From Streptococcus australis ATCC 700641 (GTDB taxonomy: Bacteria > Bacillota > Bacilli > Lactobacillales > Streptococcaceae), in NCBI RefSeq assembly GCF_000186465.1, contig NZ_GL636091.1, positions 103,188 through 167,187 on the forward strand: a DNA stretch of 64,000 bases. The letters are read 5' to 3'. The notes beneath the pieces were generated by a model. The model had not been told where the DNA came from, did no database searches, and saw only the letters and a program-made list of their open reading frames with translations. The position numbers and the translations under genes are program-made. Positions 26,129 to 35,673 of the stretch are shown piece after piece (position 1 is the stretch's first letter; each line of letters starts with the position of its first letter).

Positions 26129-26782
26129 ATGACACCAAATAAAGAAGATTACCTCAAGTGCATCTATGAAATCGGCACGCAACATGAAAAAATTAGTAAC
26201 AAAGAGATTGCGGCCCGGATGCAGGTTTCGCCTCCAGCCGTGACTGAGATGGTCAAGCGAATGATCTCGGAGAATCTCCTCATCAAGGATAAGACCCACG
26301 GCTATCTGCTTACCGAGCTCGGCCTTCAAACAGTTTCCGATCTCTTTCGCAAGCACCGATTGATTGAAGTGTTCTTGCTCAAAAAACTGGGCTATACAAC
26401 TGAAGAAGTCCATGAAGAGGCTGAGGTGCTCGAGCATACTGTCTCCGACCGCTTTATCGATAAACTTGACCAGATGTTAGACACTCCTAGGACCTGCCCC
26501 CACGGAGGAACTATTCCACCTAAAGGACAACTCCTCATCGAGGCTTACCAGGACCGTTTGAGTGATGTCAGCGAACTGGGAACCTATCGTTTGCGAAGAG
26601 TCCAGGATAGCTTTGAATTGCTGAATTTTTTAGACCAGATCCAACTGACCATTGGAGATGACATTCTCTTCAAAGGATACGACGATTACACTGGCCTCTA
26701 TAAGCTCCAGATTAAAGACCAAGACATCCAGATCAATCATCTGATTGCCCAACAACTTTACATAGAAAAACATGCCCTCTGA
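26129..26782 (+). CDS. scaR: Manganese-dependent DtxR-family repressor (MntR/ScaR/FimR)
   Basis: The 217-residue protein has an N-terminal winged helix (residues 1-60), a dimerisation/metal domain and a C-terminal FeoA-like domain. The ScaR primary site residues Glu80, Cys123, His125 and Asp160 are all present, as are Glu99, Glu102 and His103. Mn(II)-bound repressor should bind the TTAACTTGACTTAA operator in front of fimC, 4.4 kb away. It is a single-gene unit. The same gene is called mntR, psaR or fimR in relatives. Confidence 0.92.
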   Translation: MTPNKEDYLKCIYEIGTQHEKISNKEIAARMQVSPPAVTEMVKRMISENLLIKDKTHGYLLTELGLQTVSDLFRKHRLIEVFLLKKLGYTTEEVHEEAEVLEHTVSDRFIDKLDQMLDTPRTCPHGGTIPPKGQLLIEAYQDRLSDVSELGTYRLRRVQDSFELLNFLDQIQLTIGDDILFKGYDDYTGLYKLQIKDQDIQINHLIAQQLYIEKHAL

Positions 26783-26818
26783 TTAAGAGCATGTCAGATT
26801 GAAGAAATAGTATTCCTA

Positions 26819-26956
26819 GAAACTTTCCTTAGGTGAGTACGGACGTCAGCGAACTTCTACGAAGTTCCATGACTTAGTTTTGAACCTAAGGTTTCAAAAC
26901 TCCCAAGTGCTTGAAACAACAATGTTTCAAGCATTTTTCTCACGGCGGAAAGTTTC
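26819..26956. repeat. Structured inverted-repeat element (MITE- or RNA-like)
   Basis: GAAACTTTCC at 26819-26828 is the exact inverse of GGAAAGTTTC at 26947-26956. Inside are three separate hairpins: GAACTTC-TAC-GAAGTTC (26851-26867), an imperfect GTTTTGAA...TTCAAAAC (26877-26900), and GCTTGAAACA-ACAA-TGTTTCAAGC followed by T's (about 26909-26938). No protein is encoded. The left end recurs at 24905. It may be a mobile miniature element or a non-coding RNA. Confidence 0.65.
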
Positions 26957-27045
26957 GGATTTACTTCGACAACTCAAAGTAATATAAGGATTTTTTTGAA
27001 AAGTTATCCAGCTATCCTAAGTAAAAAGTAATTTGTCTACATTCA

Positions 27046-27075
27046 AACAAGCCCTTTAATCAAGGGCTTGTTTTT
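27046..27075. terminator. Terminator between the 26783-27045 region and dtd
   Basis: ACAAGCCCTT and AAGGGCTTGT form a hairpin followed by TTTTTCT on the plus strand. It serves plus-strand transcripts best; for dtd the U-tract is weaker. Confidence 0.65.
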
Positions 27076-27519
27076 CTATGGATTTTTCGTATTGAGGATG
27101 ATAGTCACTGGGCCATCATTAATGAGTTCGATTGCCATTTCTGCAGCGAAGATCCCACGTTTGACAGGGACTTCCTTTTCTAACAAATCATTGAAGTCAT
27201 CGTAGAGCTGGCTGGCCATCTCTGGATTGGCTGCCCCGATAAAGGCTGGACGATTGCCTTTTTTTGTCTGGGCAAAGAGGGTAAACTGCGAAACAGATAG
27301 GATTTCCCCTTGAATATCCTTGACAGATAAGTTCATCTTCCCTTCTTCATCCGAGAAAATCCGCATTTGCGTGACCTTCCGCACCGCGTACTCCAAATCC
27401 TTCTGGTCATCCTCAGGTCCCACTCCCACTAAGAGCAGAAGCCCTTCTTGAATCTGACTATAGACTTGACCATCAATAGAAACCGAGGCCCTTTTGACCC
27501 GTTGAATCACTAATTTCAT
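27076..27519 (-). CDS. dtd: D-aminoacyl-tRNA deacylase
   Basis: The 147-residue protein is full length, with the DTD signatures [15 protein letters not shown] and the C-terminal VTIILNT (a variant of the usual NGPVT stretch). It removes D-amino acids wrongly loaded on tRNA. In many Firmicutes dtd follows rel directly; here a 370-base repeat segment separates them. Confidence 0.96.
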   Translation of the reverse strand: MKLVIQRVKRASVSIDGQVYSQIQEGLLLLVGVGPEDDQKDLEYAVRKVTQMRIFSDEEGKMNLSVKDIQGEILSVSQFTLFAQTKKGNRPAFIGAANPEMASQLYDDFNDLLEKEVPVKRGIFAAEMAIELINDGPVTIILNTKNP

Positions 27520-27560
27520 CTTATTATCCTATTTAAACAATCTATTGGGCTCACCACTAA

Positions 27561-27887
27561 GCTTCAAAGAACATCGACTTCAAACAAGACGATGAAAAGC
27601 AGGCAACTATTTTAAAAAACAGAGGCTATTCAGTTGCTTTTAGGGCAAGGCAGCGAGACGAAGACAGCACTGAAGTACGGCGAGGCGAGCTAACGAAGCA
27701 ATAAAAGAGTTCTGACCACGCTCCTCAATCTTCAAAGAAAATCGACATCAGATAAGGCAGTGAGACGCAGGCAGACTATCCGAAAACCAAAGGCTGTTCA
27801 GTTGCTTTTAGGGCAAGGCAGCGAGACGAAGACAGTACTGAAGTACGGCGAGGCGAGCTAACGAAGCAATAAAAGATAACTGAGCAG
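27561..27887. repeat. Tandem duplication of an approximately 165-base repeat between dtd and rel
   Basis: Two copies share a 78-base core at 27631-27708 and 27799-27876 with one visible difference, and more weakly similar leading parts beginning CTTCAAAGAA near 27562 and 27730. No ORF or clear terminator is seen. It fills the whole dtd-rel gap. Confidence 0.8.
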
Positions 27888-27891
27888 CCGA

Positions 27892-30111
27892 CTAGCCGTT
27901 GGTACGCTTAACAGAGTATACCTCCGGCACACTCTTAATCTTATCCACAACCGTTGTCAACATAGACAGGTTTGGAATCCCGAAGGAAATGTGGATATTG
28001 GCAAATTTCATATCTTTGGTTGGTTGGGCATTGACAGTTGAGATCATCTTAGCCGTATTAGAGAGGACTTGAAGGACATCATTGAGAAGGCCTGCACGGT
28101 TGAGGCCGTAGATATCGATATGGGCGATGTAATCCTTGGTCGTGTTATTGTCTTCCCACTCGACGTCGATCAAGCGTTGCTCGTAGTTGTCTTGGGCCCG
28201 CAGATTCATACAGTCTTGACGGTGAATGGCAACCCCACGTCCTTTGGTAATGTAACCGACAATTGTATCTCCTGGGACGGGATTGCAACACTTGGCAATC
28301 CGGATCAAGAGACCAGAAGCCCCTTGGATGACCACGCCACCTTCATGGCGGACCTTGAGGGTGTCTTTTTTGTTTTCAACCTTGACTTCTCCACCTTTGA
28401 CCAGCTCTTCAGCTTCTGCACGCGCCTTAGCCTTTTCCTCTTCTCGACGCTCTTCCTCCGTCAAACGATTAAAGACAGAGATGGCTCCGATTTCTCCAAA
28501 ACCGATGGCCGCAAACAAGGCCTCTTCGGTCTTGTAGCTGGTCTTTTGCAAGACCTTGTCCATGTGCTTCTTATCCATGAACTTGTTGGCAATCATATCA
28601 TGCTCATGGAATTGGGCCATGAGCAACTCTCGTCCACGGTTGATCGAGAGTTCCTTGTCTTGGTTCTTAAAGAATTGGCGGATCTTATTGCGGGCCTTGC
28701 TGGTCTTGACGATATTGAGCCAGTCACGACTTGGTCCAAATGAATTTGGATTGGTGATGATTTCAACCTGGTCACCCGTTTTCAGCTTGGTAGTCAAAGG
28801 AACCATACGGCCATTAACCTTGGCACCAGTCGCTTTTTCCCCGATCTTGGTATGAATCTCATAGGCAAAATCAATCGGTCCAGAATCCTTTGGAAGAGAA
28901 CGAACCGCTCCATCTGGGGTAAAGACATAAATCTCTTCTGCCAGATAGTTTTCTTTGACAGTATCAACAAATTCCTTGGCATCATCCGCCTGGTCTTGGA
29001 GTTCCATCATCTCCTTGATCCAGTTCATCCCAATAGCCGATTCTTTGCTGTTGACTTGGCCCTTGATTCCTTTCTTATAAGCCCAGTGTGCCGCAACCCC
29101 GTACTCAGCAACCTCGTGCATTTCCTTGGTACGGATCTGGAACTCGATAGGACCTTTTGGACCGTAGACAGTGGTATGGATGGACTGGTAACCATTGGCC
29201 TTCCGATTGGCGATGTAGTCCTTGAAACGGCCTGGCATGGGCTTCCAGAGCTCGTGGATATAGCCCAGCATAGCATAGACATCGCTCGGTGATTCCAGGA
29301 TACAGCGAATGGCAATCAAATCATAGATTTCATCAAAGCGTTTCTTCTTATCCTGCATCTTGCGGTAGATGGAGTAGATATGCTTAGGACGACCATAGAT
29401 TTTCCCATAGAGGTGGCGTTCTGCCGCATAGGACTCGATCTTTTGGACAACTTCTTCTACCAAGGCTTCCCGCTCGCGACGCTTCTCCTTCATCATATGG
29501 GAAATTTTGTAGAACTCGACTTCATTCAGATAACGGAAGGATAGATCTTCCAATTCCCACTTGACGCTGGAAATCCCGAGACGGTGGGCTAGCGGTGCAT
29601 AGATTTCCATGGTTTCTTGAGAAATCCGCTCTTGCTTGTCCTTGCGTAAATGCTTCAAAGTCCGCATGTTGTGCAAGCGGTCTGCTAGCTTGACCAAAAT
29701 GACACGGATATCTTGAGACATGGCCATGAGCATCTTGCGGTGGTTCTCTGCCAACTGCTCTTCATGGGACTTGTATTTGACCTTCCCGAGCTTGGTCACT
29801 CCATCAACAATCACTCGGACATCATGTCCAAATTCGCGTTCTAGATCATCTAGGGTCGCGTCTGTATCCTCGACAACGTCGTGCAAAAAACCACAGGCAA
29901 CTGTCACAGCATCCAACTTCAATTTTGCCAAAATGCCGGCAACTTGAATAGGGTGGATGATATAGGGTTCACCTGATTTACGGAATTGCCCACTATGGCA
30001 GTCGACTGCATAAAGGAGAGCTTTTTCTACAAATGCAACATCCTCTCCCGACAAGTATTTTTTGGTAAGGGCAATAACCTGGCCCCCTGTTAAAGGTTCT
30101 TCTTTCGGCAT
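27892..30111 (-). CDS. rel: Bifunctional (p)ppGpp synthetase/hydrolase
   Basis: This 739-residue long RSH protein makes and degrades the stringent-response alarmone. The HD hydrolase domain has FLHDVVEDT (His77, Asp78), the synthetase domain has YQSIHTTV and IEFQIRT, then come TGS (around 390-455), a conserved Cys-rich helical region (KCCNPVPGD) and a C-terminal ACT domain. Both catalytic halves look intact. GGAG precedes the start. It is called relA or rel in streptococci. Confidence 0.96.
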   Translation of the reverse strand: MPKEEPLTGGQVIALTKKYLSGEDVAFVEKALLYAVDCHSGQFRKSGEPYIIHPIQVAGILAKLKLDAVTVACGFLHDVVEDTDATLDDLEREFGHDVRVIVDGVTKLGKVKYKSHEEQLAENHRKMLMAMSQDIRVILVKLADRLHNMRTLKHLRKDKQERISQETMEIYAPLAHRLGISSVKWELEDLSFRYLNEVEFYKISHMMKEKRREREALVEEVVQKIESYAAERHLYGKIYGRPKHIYSIYRKMQDKKKRFDEIYDLIAIRCILESPSDVYAMLGYIHELWKPMPGRFKDYIANRKANGYQSIHTTVYGPKGPIEFQIRTKEMHEVAEYGVAAHWAYKKGIKGQVNSKESAIGMNWIKEMMELQDQADDAKEFVDTVKENYLAEEIYVFTPDGAVRSLPKDSGPIDFAYEIHTKIGEKATGAKVNGRMVPLTTKLKTGDQVEIITNPNSFGPSRDWLNIVKTSKARNKIRQFFKNQDKELSINRGRELLMAQFHEHDMIANKFMDKKHMDKVLQKTSYKTEEALFAAIGFGEIGAISVFNRLTEEERREEEKAKARAEAEELVKGGEVKVENKKDTLKVRHEGGVVIQGASGLLIRIAKCCNPVPGDTIVGYITKGRGVAIHRQDCMNLRAQDNYEQRLIDVEWEDNNTTKDYIAHIDIYGLNRAGLLNDVLQVLSNTAKMISTVNAQPTKDMKFANIHISFGIPNLSMLTTVVDKIKSVPEVYSVKRTNG

Positions 30112-30334
30112 CTAGTTTTCTCCACTTTCTTGCCTTCTATTCTATCACTTTTAGCCGTATATGAAAACTAGTCCGATTGACTTTCATGCTATTTGAGGAG
30201 CTTTCCAGCACTATCAGCCAGAAATCCCGAACGTAGGATCCCTTTTTATACAAATACTCCATTTTTTATAAAAAATTCATTAATTTGTAATATATAAAAA
30301 ATAAGAAAACGAATATATTCTGAACAAAATAGGA

Positions 30335-30340
30335 TATAAT
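30335..30340 (+). promoter_or_regulatory. Likely -10 element for the wall-anchored nucleotidase gene
   Basis: TATAAT lies 33 bases before the start. No good -35 hexamer is seen. The rest of 30112-30334 is AT-rich with no recognised element. Confidence 0.45.
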
Positions 30341-30372
30341 AGAAAGATATCATTTTATTTAGGAGGACAACC

Positions 30373-32841
30373 ATGTCATCATTCCGTAAACAGGCTGCCC
30401 TATTCAGCCTTGCTGCTGCTTTCTTGGCAACGACTACTGCCCAGGCAGATGAAGCGACAAGCTCAAACTCGACTGATTCGTCAGCAACTGCTGTTACAGA
30501 GGCCGCAACTCCTGCCTCTCCTGCGACTAGCTCTGAAGCAAGCACTAGCAATAACACTCCGACTGCTAGCGGAGAAGCCGCTGCTACAGCAAGCGAAGCG
30601 ACTCCAGCGGCACCTCAAAATAGTGCCAGTGACGCAAAAGCGACCGCTCCAGTTGAGGGGCAAGAAGTCGATGTCCGCATCCTTGCGACAACGGACCTTC
30701 ATACCAACTTGGTCAACTATGACTACTACCAAGACAAACCAGCGCAAAACGTTGGTCTAGCAAAAACAGCTGTCTTGATCGAAGATGCGAAGAAAGAAAA
30801 TAGCAACGTCCTCCTCGTTGATAATGGAGATACTATCCAAGGAACTCCTCTTGGTACCTACAAGGCCATCGTCAATCCCATCAAAGACGGTGAGCAACAC
30901 CCTATGTATGCGGCTCTTCAAAAATTAGGCTTTGATGCAGGAACCCTTGGAAACCACGAATTCAACTACGGACTAGATTACCTTAAAAAGGTCATCTCTA
31001 CTGCCGGCATGCCGATCGTCAATGCCAACGTCGTGGATCCAAAGACTGGTGCCTTTGTCTACGATCCCTATAAGATTATCAAAAAGACCTATACTGACAA
31101 AAACGGTCGTCCAGTCGATGTCAATATCGGGGTAACAGGCATCGTCCCTCCACAAATCCTCAGCTGGGACAAGGCTAACCTCGAAGGCAAGGTAAAGGTC
31201 AATGACTCTGTCGAAGCCATCCAAGCCATCATCCCAGAAATGCGCAAAGCTGGAGCGGATGTTGTCCTCGTTCTTTCTCACTCTGGTATCGGAGATGACA
31301 AGTACGAAAAAGGCGAAGAAAACGAAGGTTACCAAATTGCCAGCCTCCCAGGTGTTGATGCAGTTGTAACTGGTCACTCACACGCTGAATTCCCAAGCGG
31401 AAATGGAACTGGCTTCTACGAAAAATATGCTGGCGTTGACGGGGTAAACGGTAAAATCAACGGAACACCGGTTACCATGGCTGGAAAATACGGCGACCAC
31501 CTTGGGGTGATCGACCTCAACCTGCGCTACACAGACGGCAAATGGTCTGTTGTCGGAAGCAAGGCTGCCATCCGCAAGATCGATACCAAATCACAAGTAG
31601 CCGACGAGCGCATCACCGCTATCGCTAAGGAATCTCACGAAGGTACAGTTAAATATGTCCGCCAACAAGTCGGAACCACTTCTGCTCCGATTACTAGCTA
31701 CTTTGCCCTTGTGAAAGACGATCCATCTATCCAAATCGTGAATAACGCACAAATTTGGTATGCTAAGAAGGAATTGGCAGGAACTCCTGAAGCCAACCTT
31801 CCAATCCTTTCTGCTGCCGCACCATTTAAGGCGGGTACCCGTGGGGATGCTACTGCCTATACGGATATCCCAGCTGGCCCAATCGCCATCAAGAACGTCG
31901 CTGACCTTTATCTCTATGATAATGTCACTGCCATCCTCAAGGTGACCGGTGCGCAACTCAAGGAATGGTTGGAAATGTCTGCTGGTCAATTCAACACGAT
32001 CGACCCAACTAGCAAAGAGCCTCAACAGCTTGTCAACCCTAACTACCGGACCTACAACTTTGACGTCATCGACGGGGTGACCTACGAGTTTGACGTGACC
32101 CAGCCAAATAAATACGACCGCGAAGGAAAAACAGCTAACCCCGATGCTAGCCGTGTCCGCAACTTGAAATACCAAGGCAAGGAAGTAACTGCGGATCAAG
32201 AATTTATCGTTGTGACCAACAACTACCGGGCAAACGGAAAATTCCCAGGCGTTCGCGATGCTAGCCTGAACCAACTCCTCGGATTGGAAAACCGCCAAGC
32301 TATCATTAACTACATCTTGGAAGAAAAGAATATCAACCCAAGTGCAGACGGAAACTGGCGCTTTACAAGCAGTATCAAGGATGCAGACGTTCGCTTCTTG
32401 ACTGCTGACAAAGCTAAGGATCTGGTTGGTAAAGACGGAGATGTCGTCTACCTTGAACCATCTAAACAAGAAGGATTTGGGGAATACCGCTTTGTTTATG
32501 TGAAACCAAAAGTAGAGCCTGAAACAAAACCAGAAGAACCAACAAGTCCTGAAATAGGAAAAAATCCATTTATCTTTGTACCGAACCATCAGAAACCGGC
32601 ACAAGATGAAACCATCACCTTGTCTCATAGCCAACAAACCATTACCCTTCCTGCTCCAAGTCAAGAAGGAGCTCTCCCTGTAGAAGTTCGCCAAGAAACT
32701 GCTAAGCCAGTAGTCACTTCTTCTATCATCGAAAAAGCCTTGCCAGAAACTGGCCAACGTGCTTCTATCATGGCCCTTGTCGGATTGGTGATGACCGGTC
32801 TTGGCTTCCTTCTCCCATCTCGTAAGAAAGAAGAAAACTAA
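30373..32841 (+). CDS. Cell-wall-anchored 2',3'-cyclic-nucleotide 2'-phosphodiesterase / 5'-nucleotidase (CpdB/CdnP-like)
   Basis: The 822-residue surface enzyme has a signal peptide cut after AQA (residue 25), a Ser/Thr/Ala-rich linker to about residue 95, a metallophosphatase domain with DLHTN and GNHEFNYG, a 5'-nucleotidase C-terminal domain, a Pro-rich wall-spanning segment, and sorting signal LPETG at 790-794 with a hydrophobic tail and KKEEN. Sortase A should attach it to the wall. Relatives CdnP (S. agalactiae) and SntA (S. suis) degrade extracellular cyclic dinucleotides and nucleotides and can blunt host STING signalling. AGGAGG lies before the ATG, and a TATAAT at 30335-30340 marks the promoter. 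Confidence 0.92.
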   Translation: MSSFRKQAALFSLAAAFLATTTAQADEATSSNSTDSSATAVTEAATPASPATSSEASTSNNTPTASGEAAATASEATPAAPQNSASDAKATAPVEGQEVDVRILATTDLHTNLVNYDYYQDKPAQNVGLAKTAVLIEDAKKENSNVLLVDNGDTIQGTPLGTYKAIVNPIKDGEQHPMYAALQKLGFDAGTLGNHEFNYGLDYLKKVISTAGMPIVNANVVDPKTGAFVYDPYKIIKKTYTDKNGRPVDVNIGVTGIVPPQILSWDKANLEGKVKVNDSVEAIQAIIPEMRKAGADVVLVLSHSGIGDDKYEKGEENEGYQIASLPGVDAVVTGHSHAEFPSGNGTGFYEKYAGVDGVNGKINGTPVTMAGKYGDHLGVIDLNLRYTDGKWSVVGSKAAIRKIDTKSQVADERITAIAKESHEGTVKYVRQQVGTTSAPITSYFALVKDDPSIQIVNNAQIWYAKKELAGTPEANLPILSAAAPFKAGTRGDATAYTDIPAGPIAIKNVADLYLYDNVTAILKVTGAQLKEWLEMSAGQFNTIDPTSKEPQQLVNPNYRTYNFDVIDGVTYEFDVTQPNKYDREGKTANPDASRVRNLKYQGKEVTADQEFIVVTNNYRANGKFPGVRDASLNQLLGLENRQAIINYILEEKNINPSADGNWRFTSSIKDADVRFLTADKAKDLVGKDGDVVYLEPSKQEGFGEYRFVYVKPKVEPETKPEEPTSPEIGKNPFIFVPNHQKPAQDETITLSHSQQTITLPAPSQEGALPVEVRQETAKPVVTSSIIEKALPETGQRASIMALVGLVMTGLGFLLPSRKKEEN

Positions 32842-32862
32842 TTCTTTCCTACTCTAAAAATT

Positions 32863-32893
32863 AACGCGTGAAGATTACCTTCACGCGTTTTTC
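32863..32893. terminator. Bidirectional terminator between the nucleotidase and rsmE
   Basis: AACGCGTGAAG-ATTAC-CTTCACGCGTT with A and T runs at the two ends. The rsmE stop codon lies inside the right arm. Confidence 0.9.
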
Positions 32894-33630
32894 ATTAATT
32901 CTGTGACAACACTCACTGCGCTGAGAGCATAGAGTGGGGCAGTTTCTGCACGGAGAATCCGAGGGCCAAGGCCTGCAAGGGCTGCTCCTTTAGCTTCAAA
33001 ACTTTCAATTTCAGCAGGTGAGAGACCTCCTTCTGGACCAAAGATAAAGAGAACCTTGCTCCCTTTTTCAAGACCACTTACAGCTTGTACAAGAGCAGCG
33101 CTTTCGCCTTCTTTGGCCGACTCTTCATAGGCCACCACGATACGGTCAAACTGGTCGAGTTGGGCTAGAAAGTCTGCTTTTTTCTCAAAAAGGGTAATAC
33201 TTGGAACGAAGTTACGCTTGCTTTGCTCTGCTGCTCCAAGGGCGATTTTTTCTAGTTTCTCGACCTTTTTGCCCAATTTCTTGCCGTCCCATTTGGCGAC
33301 TGACCAGTCTGCAGGAAAGGCCCAAATTTGGCTAGCACCAAGCTCCGTCACTTTTTGAGTGATGAACTCCAGCTTGTCTCCCTTGGGAAAGCCTGATGCG
33401 ATGGCCACGTGGATCGGCAGTTCCACATTGTCAGTCAATTCCTCGATTATCTCCAACTGACGGGCTTCTACATTGACCACGCGCGCCAAGCGCTTGATCC
33501 CATCATCAAAAACTAAAGTCACCTCATCATCTTCTTTCAAGCGCATGACCTGAAACATGTGCTTGCTAGTTTCCTTGTCCTCGATAGTGACAGGTGAGCT
33601 AGCCAAACCTTTTACAAAATACTGCTGCAT
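32881..33630 (-). CDS. rsmE: 16S rRNA (uracil(1498)-N3)-methyltransferase
   Basis: The 249-residue SPOUT methyltransferase has the knot motifs FIFGPEGGLS and LGPRILRAETAP. It methylates U1498 of 16S rRNA with S-adenosylmethionine. ATG 33630 follows GGAGG; a TTG at 33642 would lengthen it wrongly. It is directly downstream of prmA (one base gap), a conserved gene pair. Confidence 0.95.
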   Translation of the reverse strand: MQQYFVKGLASSPVTIEDKETSKHMFQVMRLKEDDEVTLVFDDGIKRLARVVNVEARQLEIIEELTDNVELPIHVAIASGFPKGDKLEFITQKVTELGASQIWAFPADWSVAKWDGKKLGKKVEKLEKIALGAAEQSKRNFVPSITLFEKKADFLAQLDQFDRIVVAYEESAKEGESAALVQAVSGLEKGSKVLFIFGPEGGLSPAEIESFEAKGAALAGLGPRILRAETAPLYALSAVSVVTELMKNA

Positions 33631-33631
33631 G

Positions 33632-34582
33632 CTAGCCTCCAATCACACCGGAGACATCCTTGGTCTTCTTGAAGACACAGGCATTCCATTCCCCTTGGAT
33701 CATGTGGGTTTCAAGGAAAAATCCAGCTGCTTCTGCTGACTCACGGACCATGTCCCACTTGTCCTTGATAATGCCACTCATGATGAGGTAACCTTCATCC
33801 TTGACCAAACGATAAGCATCGTCTGTCAGATGGATGAGAATATCTGCCAAGATGTTGGCCACGATGATATCTGCCTCAATCTCCACCCCCTTAAGCAAAT
33901 CACCTGGGGCTACATGGATATTTTCCATGCCAGGGTTGAGCTCAATATTTTCCTGAGCGACCCGAACTGCCACATCATCCAAGTCATAGGCGAAGATTTC
34001 CTTGGCACCTAGAAGTGAGCTAGCAATGGAAAGAACCCCTGAACCTGTCCCCACATCCAGCACTGTTTCGCCACCACGAAGGACCTGTTCCAAGGCAAAA
34101 AGGCTCATCTTGGTTGTTGGATGGGTCCCTGTCCCAAAGGCCATACCAGGATCCAGCTTGATAATCTTTTCTCCCGCTGTTGCCTCATAATCCGTCCATG
34201 ACGGCACAATGGTCAAATCATGGGTAATGCGAGCAGGTTCATAGTATTTCTTCCAGTTGTCGGCCCAGTCTTCCTCAGCCAAGGCAGACGTCCCCATCTT
34301 GACCTCTCCCAGATCCATAAAGTCGGTCAATTCTGCTAAGCGAGCCTGCAAGTCAGCCTCAACCACTGCTACATCAACCGTATCCGGATAGTAGGCCGTG
34401 ACCACGATTTCTTCTTGTTGCTCGACCTCAGGGAAAATCTCACCGAAGCGGTCCACATTTCCAACATAGTCCATGCTATCTTCAATTGCTACCCCTTGGG
34501 CACCTAACTCAATCAAGAGATTAGAAACCAACTCCTCTCCTTCACGCTTAACTGTAACTTTTAACTCTTGCCATGTTTCCAT
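33632..34582 (-). CDS. prmA: Ribosomal protein L11 methyltransferase
   Basis: The 316-residue protein has the SAM-binding motif [12 protein letters not shown] and the substrate motif [10 protein letters not shown]. It trimethylates ribosomal protein L11. The start METWQELK at 34582 matches the known streptococcal protein; an extension to 34609 has no support. It is translationally close to rsmE. Confidence 0.95.
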   Translation of the reverse strand: METWQELKVTVKREGEELVSNLLIELGAQGVAIEDSMDYVGNVDRFGEIFPEVEQQEEIVVTAYYPDTVDVAVVEADLQARLAELTDFMDLGEVKMGTSALAEEDWADNWKKYYEPARITHDLTIVPSWTDYEATAGEKIIKLDPGMAFGTGTHPTTKMSLFALEQVLRGGETVLDVGTGSGVLSIASSLLGAKEIFAYDLDDVAVRVAQENIELNPGMENIHVAPGDLLKGVEIEADIIVANILADILIHLTDDAYRLVKDEGYLIMSGIIKDKWDMVRESAEAAGFFLETHMIQGEWNACVFKKTKDVSGVIGG

Positions 34583-34719
34583 CATTAAGATACCAAGCCC
34601 GTAAAACACAAAGCCAAAATAGGAAACTCTCTGAAGACGTTTGTGTCTAAGAGAAGTTTATCTTTTTGGCACAGTGTTTAGGGCGGGTTCAGTTTAGAAA
34701 TTTAACCGAACCATCCTTT

Positions 34720-35193
34720 CTATTTCTCTATCAATTTTTTCATGTAGACCATATCCATGCCTTCTTTTTCAGGCTCGATATGGGTTTGATGGTAGCCATT
34801 CTTCTCGTAGAAGGCGACCATGCCTGCATCCTGTAACACCGTACACAAATCCCATTGTCTAACGGTTGAAAATTCCTCTTCTAGCAAGCGTAATCCTTCA
34901 GATCCATACCCTTTTCCCTGATACGGAGGCAGAATCGCTGCGGTCCCCAACCAAGCTTCCGTTAACTCTTCATTGGTATGAATTCGTAAAAAACCAATCT
35001 TCTCTTCGTTTTCTTTCACAAAGTAGTAATAGCTATAGGGTCGCTCAACTAATTTCCATTTAATTCGCTCGCGATCTTCTAGATAGGGATCATATTCATC
35101 TTTGTATTTGTCATAGACTGCCTTAAAACTGGCTCTTTGAATGGCAATAATGGTTTCTAAATCCTCTGCTCCTGCTTTCTCAAGTGTTATCAT
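34720..35193 (-). CDS. GNAT-family N-acetyltransferase
   Basis: The 157-residue protein has the acetyl-CoA loop PPYQGKGYGSE and the C-terminal FYEKNGY typical of GNAT enzymes. The substrate is unknown. It overlaps the Nudix gene by four bases, so the two are co-translated. Confidence 0.88.
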   Translation of the reverse strand: MITLEKAGAEDLETIIAIQRASFKAVYDKYKDEYDPYLEDRERIKWKLVERPYSYYYFVKENEEKIGFLRIHTNEELTEAWLGTAAILPPYQGKGYGSEGLRLLEEEFSTVRQWDLCTVLQDAGMVAFYEKNGYHQTHIEPEKEGMDMVYMKKLIEK

Positions 35194-35624
35194 AAACTTT
35201 TCTCCACATAATCTCTCACTCGTTCTTGTAATTGGGGAACGACCCGATCTGACGCCAAAAACTCTTCAAGTCTCACTAACTTATAGCCCTGTCCCTCGTC
35301 TCCAAAGACAATACTGTCAAACTGTTCCTGTGTCAATTTCCCAACTAAAAAGACGGAGTTTTTGTTCTCATCTAACATGCTGGGGTAGATCCAAGACCAA
35401 ATCATGTCATCTTTCGACAGTTGGATAGTCAATTCTTCATAGACTTCACGCGCTGCACACTCGAAAGGACTCTCGTCCCCTTCACGACCACCACCTGGCA
35501 AGTCCCACAGATTAGGCCAAGGAATGGTTGGTTTGTCATCGCGTAAGATGGTCAAAATTCGCCCATCACAAATCAAAGCAATCTTACAACCCGTAAAATT
35601 CAAGTGTTTATCCAATAATTCCAT
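35190..35624 (-). CDS. Nudix hydrolase
   Basis: The 144-residue protein has a Nudix box beginning GREGDE and running to REVYEEL; the usual Gly near its end is Thr. Such enzymes hydrolyse nucleoside diphosphates linked to another group, for example oxidised dNTPs. The true substrate cannot be told. It precedes and overlaps the acetyltransferase gene. Confidence 0.88.
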   Translation of the reverse strand: MELLDKHLNFTGCKIALICDGRILTILRDDKPTIPWPNLWDLPGGGREGDESPFECAAREVYEELTIQLSKDDMIWSWIYPSMLDENKNSVFLVGKLTQEQFDSIVFGDEGQGYKLVRLEEFLASDRVVPQLQERVRDYVEKSL

Positions 35625-35673
35625 GATGATGACCTTTTCTTATCATAACTACTACTCTATAGAAAACCCCTAG

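Noticed and set aside
30308..30315. AACGAATA, one mismatch from a com-box, upstream of the wall-anchored nucleotidase gene
   Set aside because: The first base, which is strongly conserved, is wrong, and a standard TATAAT lies just downstream.
31591..32757. Long minus-strand ORF (388 codons) opposite the nucleotidase gene
   Set aside because: Antisense shadow of a well-supported gene with signal peptide and LPETG; no start signals.
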